Assembly (NCBI RefSeq): GCF_001921825.1
Contig: NZ_MSJL01000004.1
Location: 1-64,000 of the forward strand
From: Streptococcus acidominimus
GTDB taxonomy: Bacteria > Bacillota > Bacilli > Lactobacillales > Streptococcaceae
Direction of reading: 5' to 3'
Length of the DNA stretch: 64,000 nt
Shown here: positions 25,438 through 35,513 of the stretch, piece after piece
How positions within the stretch are numbered: the first letter of the stretch is position 1
Layout: every line of letters starts with the position of its first letter
Notes under the pieces: generated by a model
The model's input: the letters and a program-made list of their open reading frames with translations, nothing else
Told to the model about the DNA's origin: nothing
Database searches by the model: none
Made by a program: the position numbers and the translations under genes

Positions 25438-26613
25438 ATGTTAAAGACAAAGAAAAGCAAAATCATTTTGTTTTCCAGTTTAGGAGTAGCAGCAGTTGCT
25501 CTTATTGGAGGAGCCTTGCTCTTTGGAGGGAATAAGACAGAAGAACCAGTTGTCGATCAAAGTTTGACCTATACAGCGGTTAAAGAAGGATCAATTGCCT
25601 CTTCAACCTTATTGTCAGGAACAGTTGCTGCTGCTGAAGAGCAATATGTTTACTATGATAATTCAAAAGGTGATTTGAATGCTGTATTGGTTGCTCAAGG
25701 TGATCAGGTGCAGGTTGGGACACCACTTGTTCAGTACGATACAGGCGAATTGCAGGCAGCCTACGATACAGCTGTGCGGGCGCGCGATAAAGTCGGGCGT
25801 CAAATCAATGACCTACGTACAAATGGACAGACCGTTGATTTGACAGGGGATGCTTCAATTGATAGCAAATCAACTGCTAATGCGCAACGGACAGTGGACA
25901 TGCAACTGCAGGACTTAAATGACGCGTACGCGGATGCACAGGCAGCAGTCAATAAAGCACAATCAGCTTTTGATGAGGCGACCGTGACAAGCAATGTTGT
26001 CGGAACAGTTGTAGAAGTGAATAAATCCGTTTCAAAATCAAATACAAGCACCAGCCAAACCATTGTCCATATTGTCAATCAAGGTAGCTTGCAAGTAACA
26101 GGCGAACTGTCTGAATATGATTTGGCAAATATTTCAGTGGATCAAGAAGTGAAGATTACCTCCAAAGTTTATCCTGATAAAGTATGGACTGGAAAAATTT
26201 CTTACATTTCAAACTATCCTGCAAGTGGCCAGTCTGCAACAGCTGCCCCTGGTGCAGGAGGAGGCGCTTCAAGTTCTAAATACCCATTCAAAGTAGCGAT
26301 TACAAGTGAAGTTGGGGAATTGAAACAGGGATTTTCTGTCAATATTGAGGTTGTCAATAACAGCCAAACGATTCTTGTGCCGCTTGTTGCAGTTGTGCCA
26401 GAAGGGGATAAAAACTTTGTTTGGACAATCGTTGACGGGAAAGCTAAAAAAGTTGAAGTCACCCTCGGTAACTCTGATGCAATGAATCAAGAAGTAACGG
26501 GAGGTCTAACAGTAGGCGACCACGTCATCTCCAATCCAAACGATAGCTTACAAGATGGAAAAGAGGTAGAAGCGAATGAAGAAACGACTAATCAAGCTGA
26601 CCAACATCAATAA
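25438..26613 (+). CDS. MacA-like efflux membrane fusion protein
   Basis: This 391-residue periplasmic-adaptor-type subunit of an ABC efflux system has one N-terminal membrane helix (IILFSSLGVAAVALIGGALLF), a lipoyl-like half motif, a helical hairpin (about residues 100-180) and beta-barrel domains. It matches the first gene of the MacAB-like pump characterised in S. pneumoniae (Spr0693-0695), linked there to antimicrobial peptide resistance. AAAGGAG precedes the ATG. It overlaps the ATPase gene by 38 bp. A TTGTA-N12-TACAA palindrome lies about 25 nt upstream of the ribosome binding site and could be an operator. Confidence 0.87.
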   Translation: MLKTKKSKIILFSSLGVAAVALIGGALLFGGNKTEEPVVDQSLTYTAVKEGSIASSTLLSGTVAAAEEQYVYYDNSKGDLNAVLVAQGDQVQVGTPLVQYDTGELQAAYDTAVRARDKVGRQINDLRTNGQTVDLTGDASIDSKSTANAQRTVDMQLQDLNDAYADAQAAVNKAQSAFDEATVTSNVVGTVVEVNKSVSKSNTSTSQTIVHIVNQGSLQVTGELSEYDLANISVDQEVKITSKVYPDKVWTGKISYISNYPASGQSATAAPGAGGGASSSKYPFKVAITSEVGELKQGFSVNIEVVNNSQTILVPLVAVVPEGDKNFVWTIVDGKAKKVEVTLGNSDAMNQEVTGGLTVGDHVISNPNDSLQDGKEVEANEETTNQADQHQ

Positions 26614-27271
26614 GAGCTATAAAAATGGAGAGCAAGAACTACGCGTTTTAAAAGATGTTGATTTGGAAGTAGAAGAAGGGGAATTTCTTGCCATTATGGG
26701 ACCGTCAGGTTCAGGGAAGTCGACCCTGATGAACATTATTGGGCTTTTGGATCGTCCGACAGCAGGAGAATACGTCCTAGAAGATACAGAAGTCAGCCAG
26801 ATTTCAGGAAATAAGTTGGCACACGTTCGCAACAACCAGATTGGTTTTGTCTTTCAGCAGTTCTTTCTTCTATCCAAGTTGAATGCCTTGCAGAACGTGG
26901 AATTGCCCTTGATTTATGCAGGTGTGCCTGCCAGTCAGCGCAAGGCCCTGTCTCAAAAATTCTTAGAAAAGGTTGAGTTGGGCGAGCGGATGACGCATTT
27001 GCCATCCGAGTTATCAGGTGGGCAAAAACAACGGGTCGCCATTGCGCGTGCCTTGGTCAATAGTCCGTCCATCATTTTAGCTGATGAACCAACAGGGGCT
27101 CTTGACACCAAGACAGGCGATCAGATCATGGAATTGTTAACGGAGTTAAACCGTGAGGGCAAGACCATTATCATGGTAACCCATGAGCCAGAAATCGCTG
27201 CCTATGCCAAACGCCGTATCGTCCTTCGTGATGGTGTCATTACAGAAGATGTTCGCAAGGAGGAGAACTAA
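26576..27271 (+). CDS. MacB-type ABC transporter ATP-binding protein
   Basis: This 231-residue ATPase has Walker A GPSGSGKST (residues 42-50), the Q-loop segment NQIGFVFQQF, signature LSGGQKQR, Walker B IILADEPTGALD and the switch histidine in MVTHEPE. It belongs to the LolD/MacB/FtsE class that powers mechanotransmission pumps. It overlaps the membrane fusion gene at its start and abuts the permease gene with no gap, so the three are made together. Confidence 0.94.
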   Translation: MKKRLIKLTNINKSYKNGEQELRVLKDVDLEVEEGEFLAIMGPSGSGKSTLMNIIGLLDRPTAGEYVLEDTEVSQISGNKLAHVRNNQIGFVFQQFFLLSKLNALQNVELPLIYAGVPASQRKALSQKFLEKVELGERMTHLPSELSGGQKQRVAIARALVNSPSIILADEPTGALDTKTGDQIMELLTELNREGKTIIMVTHEPEIAAYAKRRIVLRDGVITEDVRKEEN

Positions 27272-28516
27272 ATGGAAAATATTAAATTTGCCCTAAAATC
27301 TGTCCTTGCCCACAAGATGCGGTCGCTCTTAACCATGTTAGGGATCATTATCGGGATTGCTTCAGTTGTTGTGATTGTGGCTCTGGGTGAAGGTTTTAAA
27401 AGAAGTTTATCAGATGCCTTAGCCGGTGACCGCAATAATGTGCAACTCTATTTCTCAAATACCACTACCGAAACCCATCAAGACGGCTTGTCAACCTATA
27501 TTGCTGAATCACAAATGACTACCGAGCCAGAACCAACCCTGACAGACGGGATTTTGAAAGGCTTGCTTGAAGTGGATGGTGTGAGCAATTACTATACAAC
27601 GAATAATAATAACGGAGAAATTAGCGCTGGTGCAAAAAAAGTAGAGAGTGTCTTTATTACAGGTGTCAGCCAAAACTATTTTGACGTAAAAGACCTCACG
27701 CTCATAGCCGGTCGTAAATTTACTGCAAATGACTATACTCAATTCGCCCGCATTATTATGCTGAATGAGCAAGTCGCTGAGAAATTGTTCGGTGATGCGC
27801 ATTCTGCCCTCAATCAGACAGTCAGTCTGGTAAATAAAGCCTACTTGGTTGTAGGTGTCTACAAAGAAGAAGGTGAGGGCGGTATCCTTGGTTTTGGTGC
27901 TGGCGGTGCTGCCTTGATGACTAATACCCAAGTTTCTGCGGAAATTGGTGTCTCTGAAAATGCCCAAGTCTATGTGCATGTCGAAGATGTTTCACGTTCT
28001 TCAGAAGTAGGTCGGGCAGCTGCTGATTATTTGACGAGAGCTACTCACCTTAAGGAAGCGAGATACGATATCCAAGATTTCTCTCAATTTTTAGAAACTT
28101 TCAATACCCAGCTATCAGGCATCACCTTATTTATCGGTTCAGTTGCAGGGATCTCACTCCTTGTCGGTGGTATCGGTGTCATGAATATCATGCTGGTATC
28201 TGTCACAGAGCGTACGCGTGAGATTGGTCTACGGAAAGCCCTAGGTGCGACCCGTAGCAACATCCTCCTACAATTCTTGATTGAGGCTATGGTCTTGACC
28301 AGTCTCGGTGGTCTCATTGGTCTCGGGATTGCTCAACTAGCTGTTACTGCTATCAATGTTACCAAGGCGCTCGGTGGAGAAATCACAGCTGTTATTTCCA
28401 TTCCAGTTGTGCTAGGTAGTCTCGCCTTTTCCGCAACAGTCGGTATGCTCTTTGGTGTCCTACCAGCCAATAAGGCATCCAAGCTTGACCCAATCGAAGC
28501 CCTTCGCTATGAATAA
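27272..28516 (+). CDS. MacB-type ABC transporter permease
   Basis: This 414-residue permease has the MacB layout: first helix in KMRSLLTMLGIIIGIASVVVIVALGEG, a large external domain (about residues 45-275), then three helices with GGIGVMNIMLVSVTERTREIGLRKALGA, the FtsX/MacB signature. It moves substrate outward by mechanical coupling rather than through a channel. AAGGAGG before the ATG lies inside the end of the ATPase gene. The operon ends at the terminator at 28.6 kb. Confidence 0.94.
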   Translation: MENIKFALKSVLAHKMRSLLTMLGIIIGIASVVVIVALGEGFKRSLSDALAGDRNNVQLYFSNTTTETHQDGLSTYIAESQMTTEPEPTLTDGILKGLLEVDGVSNYYTTNNNNGEISAGAKKVESVFITGVSQNYFDVKDLTLIAGRKFTANDYTQFARIIMLNEQVAEKLFGDAHSALNQTVSLVNKAYLVVGVYKEEGEGGILGFGAGGAALMTNTQVSAEIGVSENAQVYVHVEDVSRSSEVGRAAADYLTRATHLKEARYDIQDFSQFLETFNTQLSGITLFIGSVAGISLLVGGIGVMNIMLVSVTERTREIGLRKALGATRSNILLQFLIEAMVLTSLGGLIGLGIAQLAVTAINVTKALGGEITAVISIPVVLGSLAFSATVGMLFGVLPANKASKLDPIEALRYE

Positions 28517-28596
28517 CCTAGTAGTTGTCCTTGAGTTCCATCATGACAAGGGAGTTCAAGGCTAGTCTAAAGCATTGATGATTGTTTAGTGAAGAT

Positions 28597-28640
28597 AGTA
28601 GTGGAGCCCCTCTAAGGAGAGTAGGCTTCACTACTTTTTT
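28597..28640 (+). terminator. Terminator of the MacAB-like operon
   Basis: AGTAGTGGAGCC and GGCTTCACTACT pair with one mismatch and are followed by six Ts. Confidence 0.82.
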
Positions 28641-28818
28641 ATCTTAAAGTGGAGGTTTTCAGCCTATTCTCTAAGGCTAGCCATACCTGTAATTAGCTAA
28701 AGTTGCAACAGCTACGTCCCCCAAAAGGGAGCCACGCCTGTAAGCAACAGTTGCGTCTTTTTTCACAAAGAGTTTAGGGCGCGTTCAATTACAAAATAGA
28801 AACGAAATGACTATAAAT
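28641..28818 (+). repeat. Mosaic intergenic repeat fragment
   Basis: AGTGGAGGTTTTCAGCCTAT and GAGTTTAGGGCGCGTTCAAT are shared with the 2.6-2.9 kb block. No gene is visible. Confidence 0.7.
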
Positions 28819-28862
28819 AAAAAAAAGCCTGCTGTTAGCCAAGAATAGCGAACAGCGGGCTA
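28819..28862 (-). terminator. Terminator of the DUF4430/S-component operon
   Basis: On the minus strand AGCCCGCTGTTCGC pairs with GCTAACAGCAGGCT, followed by eight Ts. Confidence 0.82.
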
Positions 28863-28878
28863 TATGCTCTATCCGATG

Positions 28879-29250
28879 TTATTGAAAGGTTTGAAGATAG
28901 AAAGCAATCGTATCACCGTCGGATACGTGCATTTCCTTAGCACCTTTGGGCGCTAACTCATCATTGACATCATACATCCAATAGGTGTTTTTTTCTGGCT
29001 TCTGGCTGACATCATCAATGGAGGTGACCAGACCATCCTTTTCTTCAACCTTGTGGTGTTCTTCTAAAATATCCATCACGGAGTCATCTTTTTCAAAAGT
29101 TACGATTTTCTCAACAACCTTATCTTCTGGGAAGGTGACTTTTAAGGTCGCTGTGTAGGTCTGCTCTGTCTTTGTAGCTGTTTGCGGTTGGCAAGCAACT
29201 AAAAAGAGACCAGTGATGACTGCTAGGACGCTAAGTATCCATTTTTTCAT
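28879..29250 (-). CDS. DUF4430 lipoprotein
   Basis: This 123-residue protein has a lipoprotein signal peptide with lipobox LVAC (cysteine 20) and a DUF4430 domain ending in GDTIAFYLQTF. DUF4430 resembles the C-terminal domain of transcobalamin/intrinsic-factor-like proteins. It overlaps the end of the S-component gene by 20 bp, so a surface receptor feeding that transporter is a reasonable inference, perhaps for a cobalamin-like ligand. The start at 29250 gives the typical MKKWILSVLAVITG signal; upstream residues of the frame are not signal-like. Confidence 0.82.
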   Translation of the reverse strand: MKKWILSVLAVITGLFLVACQPQTATKTEQTYTATLKVTFPEDKVVEKIVTFEKDDSVMDILEEHHKVEEKDGLVTSIDDVSQKPEKNTYWMYDVNDELAPKGAKEMHVSDGDTIAFYLQTFQ

Positions 29251-29740
29251 AAGGGTAGTATCTCCTAAATATAGAATAAATAATGGGGTAAAATAAAATA
29301 GTTGAAATACTGTGTAACATGTCAAACGATAAACCGTTTAGCCAAAAGGTGATCGGATTTGTCCCAAATTGCCAACCAACCGGAAAACTGATCGAAAAGC
29401 CATAGAGGACGATCACGATCCCCGCTAGGACGCTTTGCAACTCAATTCCCAGTTGCCCTCTGCGGATAAGAGGTATCACAGCCATACGCCACAAGAGCAT
29501 CACGAGGGTAAAGCTGACGATCTGCCAAAAGACTACTAGGCTAAATCCAAACAAAAGACTGCTTCCTAGCATGGTCAAGGCCATCATCCATAAGCTATCA
29601 CTTACAGGAAGAAAGCATAGACTGACTAAAAAGATAGCCGAAATCGGCTTGATATTTGGAAGAGCACCAAAGGCGAAGCGCAGGGCAATGGATAGGGCAG
29701 CAAGAATGACAATTTGGCTGATTCGTCTCGTCGACATCAT
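29231..29740 (-). CDS. ECF transporter S component (possible cobalamin type)
   Basis: This 169-residue membrane protein has about six hydrophobic segments and opens with STRRISQIVILAALSIALRFAFGALPNIKP, the usual S-component N-terminus used to contact the ECF module. The substrate is not shown by the sequence; the coupled DUF4430 lipoprotein suggests a cobalamin-like vitamin (CbrT type). The start at 29740 follows an AGAGAAAG site. On the minus strand TTGACA (29795-29800) and TACCCT (29772-29777) at 17-nt spacing form a possible promoter. I saw no clear B12 riboswitch. Confidence 0.78.
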   Translation of the reverse strand: MMSTRRISQIVILAALSIALRFAFGALPNIKPISAIFLVSLCFLPVSDSLWMMALTMLGSSLLFGFSLVVFWQIVSFTLVMLLWRMAVIPLIRRGQLGIELQSVLAGIVIVLYGFSISFPVGWQFGTNPITFWLNGLSFDMLHSISTILFYPIIYSIFRRYYPYEKMDT

Positions 29741-29849
29741 ACATGATACTTTCTCTTTTATTTCTTCTTCTAGGGTAACGGATTCTCCCCTTGCTGTCAA
29801 GATAATACTTTTTGAAAAGCAAAAGGCTACTCTAATCAAAAGTCACGGT

Positions 29850-30110
29850 GACCTGCATTCTATACACTGTAAGGCTAGTTTTAGGAAACAGGTTGAAAAT
29901 TAAGATACGAGGACGTTAAAAGCACAAACTGAAAATGGGAAATCTGACGAAGAGATTAGAGAGACTTTGCTTTGCAACCAACGAGATTTCTCTTTTTCAC
30001 ACAGTGCTTAGTCCGAGTTCAATTCCACAAGATACGAGAGCGTTTGATACGAGTTGCACTCGTTCTGTCTCCAACCTCCAACTGCCTCCCAGATAGTTGA
30101 AGCTCGCTAT
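29850..30110 (+). repeat. Mosaic intergenic repeat between divergent genes
   Basis: GATACGAGGACGTTAAAAGC, GGGAAATCTGACGAAGAG, GAGTTCAATTCCACAAGATA and GTTTGATACGAGTTGCACTC are shared with other blocks. Confidence 0.75.
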
Positions 30111-30181
30111 TGTTGATTGTTGCTGAGGATAAATTCTTCTCCTTTTAGCTTATTTTTTTTGATTTTTCCGTCCATTTAGGA

Positions 30182-30187
30182 TAAAAT
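30182..30187 (+). promoter_or_regulatory. Promoter -10 of the GH25 gene
   Basis: TAAAAT ends 7 nt before the ATG, predicting a leaderless transcript. No ribosome binding site is present. Confidence 0.45.
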
Positions 30188-30194
30188 AAGAGCA

Positions 30195-31040
30195 ATGAGA
30201 AAGAAAATACATCCGATCCTTGTGACCTTATTCTTCCTCTTTTTTGTAGGAATAATCCTGACGACACAGGCAATGAATCAGGAACAGGAAAAAGACAAGC
30301 AAGAAGCACTTCAACAACTTGAGGAAAGCACATCAACAGCACCCAGTTACCACGCCAGTCCCGTCCATATTACCAACGCGCTGGAGATGAAACCAATCAT
30401 TGATGTGTCTGGTTGGCAGCGGCCCTCTGATATTGATTATGACATCCTTGCTTCCAATATATCTGGTGCCATCATTCGCGTACAGAGTGGTTCTCATACA
30501 CGAAAAGATAACAGTGCCTCTGATAAAAACGGGATTGACAAGCACTATCAGACCCATATCAAGGAATTTCAAGCACGCGGTATTCCCGTAGCGGTCTACG
30601 CCTATGTTACTGGAAATAGTGTCGAATCCATGAAAAAAGAGGCGAAATCTTTCTATGAAGCCTCCTACAAGTTTAAACCAAGCTATTATTGGTTAGATGT
30701 CGAAGACAAGACCATGGATGATATGAATGCCGGTGTCGAAGCCTTCCGCCAAGAATTGGAAGACCTTGGGGCAAAAAATATCGGGATATATATTGGAACC
30801 TATTTTATGGAAGAGCATCAGATTTCAGTTGATAAATTTACCGCTCTTTGGATTCCGACCTACGGAACCAATTCAGGCTACTATAATGCAGCTCCTAATA
30901 CGGATTTAGATTATGACCTGCATCAGTATACATCAGTTGGCTCACTCAACGGCTTTGCGCATCATCTAGACCTGAATTTGATTACCACTCTTAAAAATCC
31001 AAATGAAGTCTATCAAAAGTTGTTTACAAGCCCCCAATAA
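30195..31040 (+). CDS. GH25 muramidase-like protein, membrane-anchored
   Basis: This 281-residue protein has an N-terminal membrane segment (ILVTLFFLFFVGIILTTQA) with no clear cleavage site, followed by a GH25 lysozyme domain from about residue 65. Catalytic-type acids are seen in IIDVSGWQ at the first strand and in YYWLDVEDKT. GH25 enzymes cut the MurNAc-GlcNAc bond of peptidoglycan. No wall-binding repeats are present, so it probably acts near the membrane in wall remodelling. The thiT leader follows directly. Confidence 0.85.
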   Translation: MRKKIHPILVTLFFLFFVGIILTTQAMNQEQEKDKQEALQQLEESTSTAPSYHASPVHITNALEMKPIIDVSGWQRPSDIDYDILASNISGAIIRVQSGSHTRKDNSASDKNGIDKHYQTHIKEFQARGIPVAVYAYVTGNSVESMKKEAKSFYEASYKFKPSYYWLDVEDKTMDDMNAGVEAFRQELEDLGAKNIGIYIGTYFMEEHQISVDKFTALWIPTYGTNSGYYNAAPNTDLDYDLHQYTSVGSLNGFAHHLDLNLITTLKNPNEVYQKLFTSPQ

Positions 31041-31074
31041 TCTGTTATACTGAAGGTAATTAAATATCTATCAC

Positions 31075-31152
31075 AAAGGAGTGCTTCGGCTGAGATCGCA
31101 CCTGCGAAATCCTCGAACCTGATCTAGTTAACACTAGCGTAGGGATTGTGTT
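31075..31152 (+). promoter_or_regulatory. TPP riboswitch (THI element)
   Basis: The conserved parts are present in order: GGAGTGCTTCGGCTGAGA, then ACCTGATCTAGTTAACACTA with GCGTAGGGA. A downstream hairpin (CTCCTTTT with AAAAGGAG, 31197-31218, then T-rich) contains the thiT ribosome binding site, so thiamine pyrophosphate could act on termination or on initiation. Confidence 0.95.
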
Positions 31153-31226
31153 TGAAATGATACTTGTTGATGACGGGTATGATCAAAGACCAACAGCTCC
31201 TTTTGTGAAGAAAAGGAGTTTTCTTT

Positions 31227-31787
31227 ATGTCCAAAAATCTCACGGCTCTCGTAGAAGTAGCCCTCTTTGCAGCTCTTGCTATGGTTCTCTCTTTTATCCC
31301 TGACTTCATGGGCTGGTTCAATCCCTCTTTTGGTGCCATTCCCCTAGTCCTTATCTCCCTGCGTCGGGGATCAAAATACGGCCTGCTAGCCGGTCTGATT
31401 TGGGGTTTGCTCCACTTTGTCCTAGGCAAGGTCTACTATCTATCTTTCGCCCAAGTCGTGATCGAATACATTCTTGCCTTCCTTGCTATGGGGCTTGCTG
31501 GTTATCTGGCACCTAGCTTTCAAAGAGCCTTGAAAGAAAAAGGAGAGAGAACTCAAGCACTAGGTCTTGCCTTTCTTGCAGCCATTCTTGCTGTATTTGT
31601 ACGTTACCTGATTCACTATATCGCAGGTGTTATCTTCTGGAGTAGCTATGCACCAGAGGGTATGTCTGCCTACTGGTATTCTTTTACAGTCAATGGAACA
31701 GCAGGAGGCTTGACGCTCCTTGTAGTCCTCATTGTCCTAGGTATTTTAGTTCCTACCAGTCCCCGCTTTTTCTTACCGAATAAATAA
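31227..31787 (+). CDS. thiT: Thiamine ECF transporter S component
   Basis: ThiT binds thiamine and works with the shared ECF energizing module. The 186-residue protein has six hydrophobic helices and the family segments LVEVALFAALAMVLSFIPDF, LISLRRGSKYGLLAGLIWGL and a substrate-pocket YWYSFTVNG near residue 150. The TPP riboswitch directly upstream confirms the substrate. AAAGGAG lies 8 nt before the ATG, inside a hairpin stem. Confidence 0.96.
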   Translation: MSKNLTALVEVALFAALAMVLSFIPDFMGWFNPSFGAIPLVLISLRRGSKYGLLAGLIWGLLHFVLGKVYYLSFAQVVIEYILAFLAMGLAGYLAPSFQRALKEKGERTQALGLAFLAAILAVFVRYLIHYIAGVIFWSSYAPEGMSAYWYSFTVNGTAGGLTLLVVLIVLGILVPTSPRFFLPNK

Positions 31788-31961
31788 GACTTAACCGATT
31801 TTCCAAAAATATGATATAATAGAATCGTTTTGAACGTTTTACGTTTGCTACTCGTCAAAGTCCATTTTGATTGCCAAAAGTCTCGATAATAGGTCTAGGT
31901 GATCAACTTGGCTTTGAGAGAAGCTAATCGATAATAGGATAGTTTATTTATGGAGGAACTG

Positions 31962-32804
31962 ATGGCATCTTGGATTGCAAGAATAGTAAAAGGAATGATT
32001 ATCGCCCTAGGATTTATCCTACCGGGTGTATCAGGCGGAGTCTTGGCTGCGATTTTAGGAATTTATGAGCGGATGATCCGCTTTCTCGCCCATATTCGGG
32101 AGAATTTTCTCGAAAATGTTCTCTTTTTCCTCCCTGTGGGAATCGGTGGTATCTTAGGAATTGCCCTCTTTTCTTATCCCGTTGAATACCTTCTCGAACA
32201 CTATCAAGTCATTGTTTTTTGGGGCTTTGCCGGAGCCATTGTCGGAACGATTCCGAGTCTGATAAAGGAATCGACCCAGCAGAGCAAGCGCGACACGGTG
32301 GATCTTATCTGGCTGTGTGGCACCTTTGTTATTTCTGGACTTGTCCTTTATTTCCTGAATGACCTTGTTGGAACCCTGCCAGCCGCTTTTGCCAGCTTCG
32401 TTTTAGCCGGAGCCTTAATCGCCTTGGGAATTTTAGTGCCGGGTCTTAGTCCCTCGAATTTGCTCCTCATTTTAGGGATTTATACCCCTATGCTCAACGG
32501 CTTCAAATCGCTTGATTTGCTGGGAACTTTCCTGCCGATTGCTATCGGTGGTGTCCTTGCCATGCTTGTCTTTTCAAAAGCCATGGACTTTGCACTGAAG
32601 AATTACCATTCCCGTGTCTACCATTTCATCATCGGAATTGTTCTGTCCAGCACCCTTTTGATCCTCATTCCACAAGCAGGAAATGAAGAGTCCATCTCTT
32701 ACGCTGGTGCAGGAGTCGCTACTTGGCTACTTGCGCTAGTCCTCTTTGGACTAGGTGTGTGGCTCGGATTATGGATGAGCCGACTGGAGGAAAAGTATAA
32801 ATAA
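31962..32804 (+). CDS. DUF368 family (PopT-like) membrane transporter
   Basis: This 280-residue DUF368 protein has about eight hydrophobic segments and the repeated half motifs GFILPGVSGGVLAAILGIYE (N-terminal) and LGILVPGLSPSNLLLILGIY (about residues 155-175), showing internal duplication. DUF368 proteins were shown to recycle undecaprenyl phosphate across the membrane (PopT), which would serve wall synthesis. An ATG at 31950 overlaps GGAGG, so 31962 is the better start. The YbaK gene overlaps its last base. Confidence 0.85.
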   Translation: MASWIARIVKGMIIALGFILPGVSGGVLAAILGIYERMIRFLAHIRENFLENVLFFLPVGIGGILGIALFSYPVEYLLEHYQVIVFWGFAGAIVGTIPSLIKESTQQSKRDTVDLIWLCGTFVISGLVLYFLNDLVGTLPAAFASFVLAGALIALGILVPGLSPSNLLLILGIYTPMLNGFKSLDLLGTFLPIAIGGVLAMLVFSKAMDFALKNYHSRVYHFIIGIVLSSTLLILIPQAGNEESISYAGAGVATWLLALVLFGLGVWLGLWMSRLEEKYK

Positions 32805-33277
32805 TGGGCAAGAAGAAAATGAAGAAAACCTTGGTGGAGCAAATATTAGATAAGGCAGGCATTACCCACGATAGTCTGGCAATCAATGCCCTTGAAGGCG
32901 AACTACCAGAAGATGTCGTAGCAGATCAGATCTATAAGACCCTCGCCTTGATAGGTGACAAGACGGGGCCCATCATTGGCATCGTCCCCATTACAGAACA
33001 CCTATCAGAGAAAGCCTTAGCTAAAATATCAGGCAATAAAAAAGTGACCATGATTCCACAGAAAGACTTGGAAAAAACAACTGGCTATGTCCACGGAGCC
33101 AATAATCCTGTCGGTATTCGCCAGAAACACTCCTTTCCTATCTACATTGACCAATCCGCCTTGGCATTAGGGCAAATGATTGTTTCTGCTGGGGAAGTCG
33201 GACGCTCCATTTGCATGAACAGCCAGACCCTAGCAGATTTTGTAGGTGCAACCTTTGCTGATTTGACTGTCAAATGA
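32804..33277 (+). CDS. ybaK: YbaK-type Cys-tRNA(Pro)/Cys-tRNA(Cys) deacylase
   Basis: This 157-residue trans-editing protein of the YbaK/ProX fold removes cysteine wrongly loaded on proline tRNA. The family segments KTLALIGDKTGPIIGIVPI, TTGYVHGANNPVGIRQKHSF and the ending GEVGRSICMNSQTL are visible. The start overlaps the stop of the DUF368 gene (TAATG). ATG 32819 is an alternative start. Confidence 0.88.
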   Translation: MGKKKMKKTLVEQILDKAGITHDSLAINALEGELPEDVVADQIYKTLALIGDKTGPIIGIVPITEHLSEKALAKISGNKKVTMIPQKDLEKTTGYVHGANNPVGIRQKHSFPIYIDQSALALGQMIVSAGEVGRSICMNSQTLADFVGATFADLTVK

Positions 33278-33347
33278 GAGTAGGAGAATCGTATATTTAG
33301 TAGAAAAATTAGCTATCCTAGCTGATTTTTTTCATGTTTTATGCTAG

Positions 33348-34874
<1,527 letters not shown>

Positions 34875-35483
34875 TATCGTCGTTTCCTTTATCTTTTATA
34901 ATGAAAGACGCCTAAACTCTGTATGAAAAGAGACATAGCTGTTCCAGTGTTAACTGGTTACAGATATTGTTCCCTTTAGATACAAATTTTCAACAAAACG
35001 CTTGACTGTTGCCTTGTTCCTCGTTTCAAGAGGAGCAGGGCTATCTTTATTTTCTAGAGATAATCCACTGGCTAACTTTAGTTTAAATAGTAGCGATAAG
35101 ATGCGACACTCTTTGAATATCAAAAGAGGTGTCCCTTGATTATCCGATCAACAGTTGAAGGTTGGAGATAAAACAATCCTAATCGTATCAAAAATTCTCA
35201 CATCTTGCCGAATCTTCTTCGCTCGCTCATCTTATCCTTGACCTTTCATATCCTCATTCACAATTGTGAGCGCTCGTCTGTTTTGCCCAGTACTTATAGC
35301 TTCCAATAGCAAGGGAACTTTTTCCAATGAACAGCACCTTATGCGGTTTTCAAATAGAATGACATCCCTATTTTTAAGGCTTCAAATCGTTCCTACAAGC
35401 CAGCTTATATTCTATCGAAAACGCTTTCTCCTAAAATTGCCAGATTTTTCCGTATTTGCTAGGGAAATATGGTATAATGAGAG
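34875..35483 (+). other. Long unexplained intergenic region between lysS and ftsW
   Basis: About 610 bp contain no credible gene in any frame: the open frame at 35266-35505 lacks a ribosome binding site and family features. Unlike other gaps, most of it does not belong to the mosaic repeat family, except short pieces such as CAGTTGAAGGTTGGAGATAA at about 35151. It could be a decayed gene or hold a small RNA. Confidence 0.4.
35471..35479 (+). promoter_or_regulatory. ftsW promoter, extended -10
   Basis: TGGTATAAT about 35 nt upstream of the ftsW ATG. Confidence 0.55.
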
Positions 35484-35513
35484 CAATACTCTAGAAGATG
35501 CATAGGAGAATAG

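Noticed and set aside
29845-29870. AGTCACGGTGACCTGC resembling the B12-box consensus near the possible cobalamin S component
   Set aside because: It is on the strand opposite to the S-component gene, and the rest of a cobalamin riboswitch could not be found.
35255-35280. Sequence ACAATTGTGAGCGCTC resembling half of the ideal E. coli lac operator
   Set aside because: Only part of the palindrome is present, and no LacI-type gene or lactose operon is nearby; chance similarity is likely.
35266-35505. Open frame of 79 codons before ftsW
   Set aside because: No ribosome binding site, no recognisable domain, and it overlaps the ftsW promoter.
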